Assembly (NCBI GenBank): GCA_042701975.1
Contig: CP170561.1
Span: 3,658,001-3,722,000 of the forward strand
Length of the DNA stretch: 64,000 bases
Direction: 5' to 3'
DNA from: JAFALK01 sp042701975
GTDB lineage: Bacteria > Pseudomonadota > Gammaproteobacteria > Burkholderiales > Burkholderiaceae_C
This document shows, in pieces, positions 55,315 to 64,000 of the stretch. The translations under genes were made by a program, and so were the position numbers. The first letter of the stretch is position 1, and every line of letters begins with the position of its first letter. The notes below the pieces were generated by a model. The model was given only the letters and a program-made list of their open reading frames with translations. It did not search any database and was not told the DNA's origin.

Positions 55315-57233
55315 TGATGAAGACCCGCAGCATCGCAACGATCCTCCTGGCCTTGTTTGCGGCACAGGTCCACGCAGCGGATACGGTCGTCTCGTCTCCC
55401 AATGGCCGCGTCGTGCTTCGCGTTGCCGAGGATGGCGGCAGCTTCAGCATCAGCCGCGGCGGCGAGGCCGTTATCGCCACCTCGCCTCTGGGGCTGGAGC
55501 TGGACGGCCAGCTCGCTTTCGGCGCGTTGACGATGGAGTCGCGCGAGGACGTGGCCGAGGACCGCGTCATTCCCCTCGTTGCCACCAAGGCCGCGACGGC
55601 GCGCGACCACTACCGCGGTGCCACGCTCACCTTCCGTGAGACGGGCGGCAATCGACGCCTCCTCATCGACGTGCGCGCCTATGACGACGGTGTGGCCTTC
55701 CGCTACCGGCTGGCCAGCACGGCGCCGGTCAGCCTGCGCGGCGAGCGCACGGCTTTCATCCCGGCGGGCGACCCGTCCTGCCTCGTCTCGGAAGCCGCTG
55801 GCGCTCATGAAGTGAACTTCCAGCGCCTGCGCCCTTCGCAGCTGCGCACCGACGCCGGCTACGACGTGCCCTTCGTCTGCGCAACGCCCTCGGGTCACAC
55901 CCACTACGCCATCACCCAGGCCCATCTGGCGGGCTACACCGGCGCCTCGCTGTGGCGCGAAGGCGCCGCGCTGCACGTGCGACTGTCCGCCGTGCCGGGT
56001 CGCCCCGGTCCGGCCTTCACCTCGGCAGGCGGGCTGACGACCGCCTGGCGCGCCGTCATGATGGCCGACCGGTCGGGCCAGCTGATCGAATCCCAGTTGG
56101 TCGGCAATCTCAACCCGGCGCCCGACGTTGCCCAATACGGCGACTTCAGCTGGGTCAAGCCCGGCAAGGCGGCATGGGACTGGTGGTCCGGCCCGCTGGT
56201 GGGCATGCGGCCCGACATGGCGGCCTACAAGCGCTTCATCGACTTCGCTGCCGAGTCCGGCTTTCCCTACTACCTGATCGACGCCAACTGGGCCTGGGGG
56301 CCGAGCGGCTGCTGCGACGCCAGCCCCGAGACCGACATCACCCGCCCGGCCAAGGACATCGACATGCCGGCGCTCGTGCGCTACGCCGCGGCCAAGGGCG
56401 TGGGCCTGCTGCTGTGGGCCCACTGGAAGCACGTGGACGCGCGCATGGACGAGGTGCTGGACACCTATGTCCGCTGGGGCATCAAGGGCGTGAAGATCGA
56501 CTTCATGGACCGCGACGACCAACAGGTGGTGGACTTCTACCAGCGCGTTGCCGCCGCCACCGCCAAGCGCCGGCTGCTGCTGGATCTACACGGCGCCTAC
56601 GTGCCAGCGGGCTTGCAGCGCAGCTTCCCCAACTTCATCACCCAAGAAGGCGTGCTCGGCGCCGAGTGGAGCAAGATGGATCGGCGCGTCACGCCCAGCC
56701 ACAACCTGATGCTGCCCTACACGCGCATGCTGGCCGGCCCGATGGACTACACACCCGGAGGCTTTCGCAACGGGACGCCGGCCACGTTCGAAGTGCGTGC
56801 CGAGATGCCGCTGGTGCAGAACACCCGCGGCCAGACATTGGCGATGTACGTGGTCTACGACAGTCCGCTGCAAATGGTGTCCGACGACCCCGCGGCCTAC
56901 CGCGGCGAGCCCGGCTTCGACTTCATCCGGCGCGTGCCCACAGCTTGGGACGAAACCCGCTTCATCACCGGTGAGCCGGGCCAGGACATCGTGCTGGCGC
57001 GGCGCCTCGGCAAGGCCTGGTACCTCGGCGCGATGACGGGCGACGCAGCTCGCACCGAGAAGGTCTCGCTGCATTTCCTGACCGAGGGGCGCTGGCGCGC
57101 CACGATCTGGCAGGACGGCGAAGTGACGCGTGAAGTGCGCCGCACGGAACGCACCGTAACCCGCAACGACACCCTGGCGCTGCAACTGGCGGCCGCTGGC
57201 GGTGCCGCCGTGATCCTGGAACCTTTGCAGTAA
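55311..57233 (+). CDS. Secreted GH97 glycosidase, probable alpha-galactosidase type
   Basis: 640 residues. The ATG at 55311 overlaps the GH29 stop; signal peptide ends QVHAAD. The N-terminal beta-supersandwich (about 25-265), the TIM barrel (about 275-545; WDWWSGPLVGMRPDM, YYLIDANWAWG) and C-terminal beta domain are complete. Asp397 in GVKIDFMDRDDQ and Glu446 in ITQEGVLG fit the nucleophile and acid/base of retaining GH97 enzymes, which act on alpha-galactosides; inverting SusB-like alpha-glucosidases lack that Asp. The retaining call is by motif only. The tail of a decayed paralogue is at 554-690. Confidence 0.88.
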   Translation: MMMKTRSIATILLALFAAQVHAADTVVSSPNGRVVLRVAEDGGSFSISRGGEAVIATSPLGLELDGQLAFGALTMESREDVAEDRVIPLVATKAATARDHYRGATLTFRETGGNRRLLIDVRAYDDGVAFRYRLASTAPVSLRGERTAFIPAGDPSCLVSEAAGAHEVNFQRLRPSQLRTDAGYDVPFVCATPSGHTHYAITQAHLAGYTGASLWREGAALHVRLSAVPGRPGPAFTSAGGLTTAWRAVMMADRSGQLIESQLVGNLNPAPDVAQYGDFSWVKPGKAAWDWWSGPLVGMRPDMAAYKRFIDFAAESGFPYYLIDANWAWGPSGCCDASPETDITRPAKDIDMPALVRYAAAKGVGLLLWAHWKHVDARMDEVLDTYVRWGIKGVKIDFMDRDDQQVVDFYQRVAAATAKRRLLLDLHGAYVPAGLQRSFPNFITQEGVLGAEWSKMDRRVTPSHNLMLPYTRMLAGPMDYTPGGFRNGTPATFEVRAEMPLVQNTRGQTLAMYVVYDSPLQMVSDDPAAYRGEPGFDFIRRVPTAWDETRFITGEPGQDIVLARRLGKAWYLGAMTGDAARTEKVSLHFLTEGRWRATIWQDGEVTREVRRTERTVTRNDTLALQLAAAGGAAVILEPLQ

Positions 57234-57272
57234 GCAGCTGCGTAGGAACAACTGCGCAGAAGACGACAAGAC

Positions 57273-59870
57273 ATGAAGAAGTTCCTTCACCTGCTGGCCG
57301 CGGTATGGATCGGCTTGACTGCCGCCATGGCCCATGCCGCTCCCTCCACAACGCGCAGCAGCGAGCCCATCAACCGCGACTGGACGTTCACGCTGGGCAA
57401 CGTGACCGACGGCCAGGCCGTCGGACTTGACACGCAGGACTGGCAGCGCGTGGACTTGCCGCACTCGTTCTCGCAGCCCTACTTCCTTGGCACCGGCTTC
57501 TATGTCGGCCATGGCTGGTATCGCAAGACGCTGGAGTTGCCAGCCTCCACGGTCGGCAAGCGCATCTCGATCGAATTCGACGGCGTGTTCCAGGACGCCG
57601 AGGTCTTCGTCAACGGCCAGAAGGCGGGCCGCCATGTGGGCGGCTACACGGGCTTCAGCATCGACATCACGGCATTGGCCAGGCCGGGCCGCAACCTGCT
57701 CGCCGTACACGTCAACAACGAGTGGAACGCGCGCGTCGCGCCGCGCGCCGGGGAACATACGTTTTCCGGTGGCATCTACCGCAACGTGCGCCTGGTCGTC
57801 ACCGACCCCGTCCACGTCGCCTGGTACGGCACCTTCGTGACCACCCCGAAAGTGTCCGAGAAGCAAGCCTCGGTGCGCGTGCAGACCGAAGTCCGCAACG
57901 ATCGCATGGGCGAGGCCAGGGTGGCCCTGGTGTCCGAAGTGCTCGACGCCGCCGGCAAGCGGGTCTCGCTGCAACGCAGCGAGCAGACCGTTCCAGCGGC
58001 AGGCCTGCTCGACTACGACCAGGCGCTGCCTGACATCAAGTCACCGAAGCTGTGGTCGCCCGACCAGCCCTACCTCTACAAGCTGGTGAGCCAGCTCTAC
58101 GTCGACGGCAAGCCCGTTGACCGTTTCGAGACGCCCTTCGGCATCCGCTCCATCAAGTTCACCGCCGACCAGGGCTTCTTCCTCAACGGCAAGCACCTCT
58201 ACCTGATCGGCGCCAACGTGCACCAGGACCAGGCTGGCTGGGGCGATGGCGTGACCGACGGTGCCGCGCGGCGCGACGTGAAGATGGTCAAGGACGCCGG
58301 CTTCAACTTCATCCGCGGCTCACACTATCCGCATTCGCCTGCCTTCACGAAAGCGACGGATGAGCTCGGCATCCTGTTCTGGTCCGAGGCGCCTTTCTGG
58401 GGCATCGGCGGCTTCGGCGCCGACGGCAGCTGGCTGTCCAGCGCCTACCCGCCCGACCCGGCGGATCGCCCCGGGTTCGAGGCCAGCGTGCTGCAGCAGG
58501 TCGAGGAGATGGTGCGCATCCACCGCAATCGCCCGTCGATCTTCGTCTGGAGCGCCAGCAACGAACCCTTCTTCACGCAGAGCGAGGCGATGGTGCCCAT
58601 GCGCGACTTCCTGAGGCGCGAAGTGGCCTTCTTCCACCGCATCGATCCGACGCGGGCGGTGGCCATCGGCGGCGCCCAGCGCGGCGAGATCGACAAGCTG
58701 GGCGACGTGGCTGGCTACAACGGCGACGGCACCACGCTCTTCCTCAACCCTGGCGTGCCGTCGCTGGTGTCGGAGTACGGCTCGACGATGACCGACCGTC
58801 CCGGCGCCTACGAACCGGGCTTCGGCCTGATGCCCGACACGGTAGACAAGAAGGACGACGCCAAGCCCTATGCGTGGCGCTATCCCTGGCGCTCGGGCGA
58901 AGCCCTGTGGTGCGCTTTCGACCACGGCTCCATCGCTTCGGTCGAGTTCGGTGCCATGGGCTTTGTCGACTACTTTCGCCTGCCCAAGCGCCAGTACCAC
59001 TGGTACCGCCACGCCTACGCCAACGTGCCGCCGCCCGCCTGGCCAGCAGATGGCCAGCCCGCGCTGCTGCACCTGACGGCCAGCCAGACCGTCATCCGCG
59101 GCACCCAGGGCCTCGACGACGCCCAGCTGATCGTCACGGTGCAGGACCAGGCCGGCCACGCGCTGAGCAATTCGCCCGACGTGACGCTGAGCATCGTCAG
59201 CGGCCCGGGCCAGTTCCCCACCGGCCGCAACATCCACTTCAGCAACAAATCCCCGATCGCCATCCGCGATGGCCGGGCCGCGATCGCGTTCCGCTCCTAC
59301 TTCGCAGGCAAGACCGTCATCGAGGCAACGTCACCTGGCCTGAAGCCGGCACGCTTGATGATCACGACCACCGGGCCGGACCGCTTCCTTGCAGGCCAGT
59401 CGCCGCTGGCACCTGCGCAGCCCGTCGTCGCCTACCCGCCGTTCACGCGGATCGCATTCCCCGGCGACCCCGTCAACGTGACCATCAACCGTCCGACATC
59501 GACCAGCAGCGCCGAGCTCGGCCACGAAGGTCCCAAGGCCAACGACGACCAGGAAAACAGCTGGTGGCAGGCCAGCGCCACGGAAGGCGCCGCCTTCTGG
59601 CTGGTCCACCTCGAAAACGTCTACGCCCTGCACTGGCTGTCGGTGGTCATGCCCCACGAGCAGGGACCCGATTTCGTCGTCGAGATCAGCAAGGACGGCA
59701 ACGACTGGCAGCAGGTTGGCGAGGCCAAGGGTGGGCGCAAGACCTACGACTTCGCGCTGTTCGAGAAGCCGCTCACGGCGGCCTTCCTGCGCATCCGCTT
59801 CCCCGTCGTCACGCCGGACCACCCGGCCGTACTCAGCGAGGTCCGGGTGATCGCGAAGCCAGCAAACTGA
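57273..59870 (+). CDS. Secreted GH2 glycosidase with C-terminal F5/8-type domain
   Basis: 865 residues with signal peptide ending AMAHAAP. GH2 domain order: jelly roll (about 30-190; VDLPHSFSQPYFLG, TFSGGIYRNVRL), Ig-like, TIM barrel with acid/base Glu431 (WSASNEPF) and nucleophile Glu501 (SLVSEYGS), a further beta domain, then residues about 735-860 a discoidin/F5/8-type (CBM32-like) module (WWQASATEGAAFWLVHL, VEISKDGNDWQQVGEA). It differs from the two GH2 enzymes near 14-18 kb. Last gene of the GH35 operon. Beta-galactosidase is the likeliest activity, unproven. Confidence 0.87.
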   Translation: MKKFLHLLAAVWIGLTAAMAHAAPSTTRSSEPINRDWTFTLGNVTDGQAVGLDTQDWQRVDLPHSFSQPYFLGTGFYVGHGWYRKTLELPASTVGKRISIEFDGVFQDAEVFVNGQKAGRHVGGYTGFSIDITALARPGRNLLAVHVNNEWNARVAPRAGEHTFSGGIYRNVRLVVTDPVHVAWYGTFVTTPKVSEKQASVRVQTEVRNDRMGEARVALVSEVLDAAGKRVSLQRSEQTVPAAGLLDYDQALPDIKSPKLWSPDQPYLYKLVSQLYVDGKPVDRFETPFGIRSIKFTADQGFFLNGKHLYLIGANVHQDQAGWGDGVTDGAARRDVKMVKDAGFNFIRGSHYPHSPAFTKATDELGILFWSEAPFWGIGGFGADGSWLSSAYPPDPADRPGFEASVLQQVEEMVRIHRNRPSIFVWSASNEPFFTQSEAMVPMRDFLRREVAFFHRIDPTRAVAIGGAQRGEIDKLGDVAGYNGDGTTLFLNPGVPSLVSEYGSTMTDRPGAYEPGFGLMPDTVDKKDDAKPYAWRYPWRSGEALWCAFDHGSIASVEFGAMGFVDYFRLPKRQYHWYRHAYANVPPPAWPADGQPALLHLTASQTVIRGTQGLDDAQLIVTVQDQAGHALSNSPDVTLSIVSGPGQFPTGRNIHFSNKSPIAIRDGRAAIAFRSYFAGKTVIEATSPGLKPARLMITTTGPDRFLAGQSPLAPAQPVVAYPPFTRIAFPGDPVNVTINRPTSTSSAELGHEGPKANDDQENSWWQASATEGAAFWLVHLENVYALHWLSVVMPHEQGPDFVVEISKDGNDWQQVGEAKGGRKTYDFALFEKPLTAAFLRIRFPVVTPDHPAVLSEVRVIAKPAN

Positions 59871-60005
59871 TCGGCCTCTGAAGCGACGGCGACGACGCTA
59901 TGCGCCCCGCGCAGGCCCATTGACGCTTGCAATCAGCCAGCGGATCAAGCAGCATTGCGCGATCAAACATCGGTGGTGCTTCACGTTGAGCGCCAGGGAG
60001 ACGAT

Positions 60006-62543
<2,538 letters not shown>

Positions 62544-62555
62544 GCCTGTGGTCCA

Positions 62556-63452
62556 TCACCTCCGAATCGGCAACACCAGATGCCGCGTGTACGCCAGATA
62601 GCTCAACCCTCCCGGATGGCACAGCGAACGCAGATGGGCCGTGAACGCCGGCCAGCGCCGGCCTTGCTGCAGGTGATAGGTGCTGAGCTCGTGCAGCAGC
62701 CGCGTGTACTTGGTCAGCCAGACGTTGCGGACGGGCTGCGGGATGTCCAGCTTGATCAGCCGGGCCAGCGTGCCGGCCAGGCCCGCGTGGTACGCGTGGC
62801 TCTTGGACAGCGAGCCTGCCGTGTCCTCGATGCTGAAGCCGGGTTCCATCAGGAACTGCAGCTTGGCCTTGGCCAGGCACAGGCGCAGCGCCAGACCGGT
62901 CCACTCCAGGTGGCGGTCGTTGTGCTCGAAAAAGTGCTCACCGACCAGCGCCGTGCGATAGAGCCCCGCCACGGCGGACGGCAGCCAGTTGGAATACGCC
63001 AGGAGATGCAGCGCGCCTTCGAGCGATGAAGGTGCGGCCTCGATGGAATGCCATTGCTCGTCGCCGAGCGTGACGATGCCGTTGCTGATCACGCAGGCCA
63101 GTTCCTGATCGGCTTCGAGCGCGGCAATGCGTGCTGACAGCGCGCCGGGCAGGAAGTGATCGTCATCGTCCACGAAGCCGAAGTACTTCGTGTCAACCTG
63201 GCGGCGGCCATGGGCGCGGGCCTTGAGATAGTCGCCCACCGGCAGGCGCACGACCTTCACGTCCTCCCGGGAAGACCAATACGCGAACAGGCGTTCATCG
63301 ACGCGGGGTCCGTTCACCACCAGCAGCGGGCGCGCCGCGCCGTTGGACGATTCGAAGATGCTGTCGACCGCCCTTTTCAGGCTGTGCTCGCGCTGTCCTT
63401 CCATGGTGGTGGAAATGACGATGGATGCCAGCACGCCGGACGATTCCCGCAT
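62556..63452 (-). CDS. GT2-family glycosyltransferase
   Basis: 298 residues. A GT-A fold start (ASIVISTTMEGQREHSLKRAVDSIF), the metal-binding FGFVDDDDHFLPGAL near 95-108 and a following acceptor region without membrane helices. GAGAGG precedes the ATG. The gene is convergent with the hybrid kinase (12-base gap). The acceptor cannot be predicted; surface polysaccharide or glycan modification is the usual role. A 10-bp palindrome AAAACGTTTT lies at 63468-63477, 15 bases before the start. Confidence 0.78.
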   Translation of the reverse strand: MRESSGVLASIVISTTMEGQREHSLKRAVDSIFESSNGAARPLLVVNGPRVDERLFAYWSSREDVKVVRLPVGDYLKARAHGRRQVDTKYFGFVDDDDHFLPGALSARIAALEADQELACVISNGIVTLGDEQWHSIEAAPSSLEGALHLLAYSNWLPSAVAGLYRTALVGEHFFEHNDRHLEWTGLALRLCLAKAKLQFLMEPGFSIEDTAGSLSKSHAYHAGLAGTLARLIKLDIPQPVRNVWLTKYTRLLHELSTYHLQQGRRWPAFTAHLRSLCHPGGLSYLAYTRHLVLPIRR

Positions 63453-63595
63453 GAACCCCTCTCCCAGAAAACGTTTTGATATTTGTCAGGGAATCATAGC
63501 GATGGCTTCTCGGAGATCGGGGCGGTTTTCACTCTGGATACCGCATTCGCGGGGGCTCGAATGGGTGTCCGAAAGCCCAGTGAAAACGGCAGGCG

Positions 63596-64000
63596 TCAGG
63601 CCGGCGCAAACATCCCCATCCGCGCCCCGATCCAGGCCAGCAATTCATCGCCCGCCGCACCCAAAGGGCGCCCTGCCTTGACCAGCAGGCGCGCTTGCGC
63701 TCCCTGGAACAAGGGATGCTCGATCGGCACGGCAACCAGCGTGCCCGCGTCCAGCTCCCGCTGCGCGGCAAACGCGCCACTCAAGGTCACGAAGCGTCCG
63801 TCCGCGACGATCCGCTTCAGAGCCGTCAATGAATTCGTCACCAGCGTCGGCCGGATCTCGATGTTCTCGGAGAAGGCAACCATCTCGACGGCCTTGCCCA
63901 CGCCGAAGGCCGAGGGCATGAGCGCCAAGGGATGCTCCAGCAGATCTCGCACCGTCGCCGGGCCGCCGCGCACAGCCAGCGGGTGCTCCGGATGCATCAG
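63596..64000 (-). CDS. LysR-type regulator, C-terminal part (cut by window edge)
   Basis: The last 134 residues of a LysR-family effector-binding domain: LMHPEHPLAVRGG, TVRDLLEHPLALMP, FGVGKAVEMV, TNSLTALKRIVADGRFVTLSG (typical of the helix before the second lobe) and VPIEHPLFQGAQARLLVKAGRPL. The DNA-binding part lies beyond the right edge. LysR genes usually control a divergent neighbour, which is not visible. Confidence 0.82.
   Translation of the reverse strand: MMHPEHPLAVRGGPATVRDLLEHPLALMPSAFGVGKAVEMVAFSENIEIRPTLVTNSLTALKRIVADGRFVTLSGAFAAQRELDAGTLVAVPIEHPLFQGAQARLLVKAGRPLGAAGDELLAWIGARMGMFAPA

Noticed and set aside
51499..55365. 1288-codon open frame on the minus strand across GH95 and GH29
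   Set aside because: Antisense shadow of two genes with clear family motifs; it is low-complexity in composition (rich in Ala, Gly, Arg, Val) without domain signatures.
63468..63477. Palindrome AAAACGTTTT as a LacI-type operator
   Set aside because: It is a single short AT-rich dyad close to the glycosyltransferase start, with no second copy in the window and no intact LacI gene nearby.

Overview
The window is high-GC DNA with short intergenic gaps, ATGA/TGATG stop-start overlaps and Gram-negative envelope genes (TonB-dependent receptor, lipoproteins, Tat-exported hydrolases). The protein style suggests a betaproteobacterium of the order Burkholderiales (Roseateles/Mitsuaria-like). That placement is inference from sequence style, not from a marker gene.

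Layout. 1-1660: the 5' part of a GH74 xyloglucanase running off the left edge, then a graveyard of gene relics (GH97 tail, TonB-receptor plug, flavin halogenase, LacI C-terminus) around a well-preserved twin-operator promoter. 1690-4766: a copper-resistance block (cut DUF2933-like remnant, two-helix membrane protein, MerR-type operator, Cu(I) P1B-ATPase, 34-aa peptide). 4825-9876: sparse, unrelated genes (cupin, Bax-inhibitor-1 family, small coiled-coil protein, histidine kinase, fasciclin protein) and three gene-poor gaps. 9877-10887: an orphan GAF-PAS protein.

10.9-59.9 kb is one large utilization locus for a fucosylated, galactosylated, acetylated beta-glucan, best explained as plant fucogalactoxyloglucan. 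Its parts are: (a) non-phosphorylating L-fucose catabolism (SDR, FAH-family hydrolase, L-fuconate dehydratase, aldo/keto reductase, lactonase, mutarotase) plus a possible L-galactonate branch (LgoD-like and UxaB-like dehydrogenases); (b) two sugar ABC importers, one ChvE/GguAB-like and one ribose/fucose type beside the fucose genes; (c) polymer-cutting enzymes: a GH74 lipoprotein and a GH2-GH9 fusion; (d) side-chain enzymes GH2 (three), GH35, GH95, GH29, GH97 and two esterases; (e) an outer-membrane uptake operon: surface lipoprotein, TonB receptor, two tandem flavin halogenases, and a TonB-like inner-membrane anchor ending in a PA14 domain; (f) a third halogenase and two paralogous FadR-type GntR regulators.

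Sixteen copies of a 13-bp palindrome (consensus YTGGTCNKACCAR, the FadR/PdhR/LldR operator type) occur in eight places. All lie in intergenic regions in front of the locus transcription units, including both regulator genes and the relic promoter. This ties the locus into one predicted regulon.

60.0-64.0 kb: a MASE4 hybrid histidine kinase, a GT2 glycosyltransferase and the C-terminal part of a LysR regulator cut by the right edge. No tRNA, rRNA, CRISPR array or intact transposase was seen.
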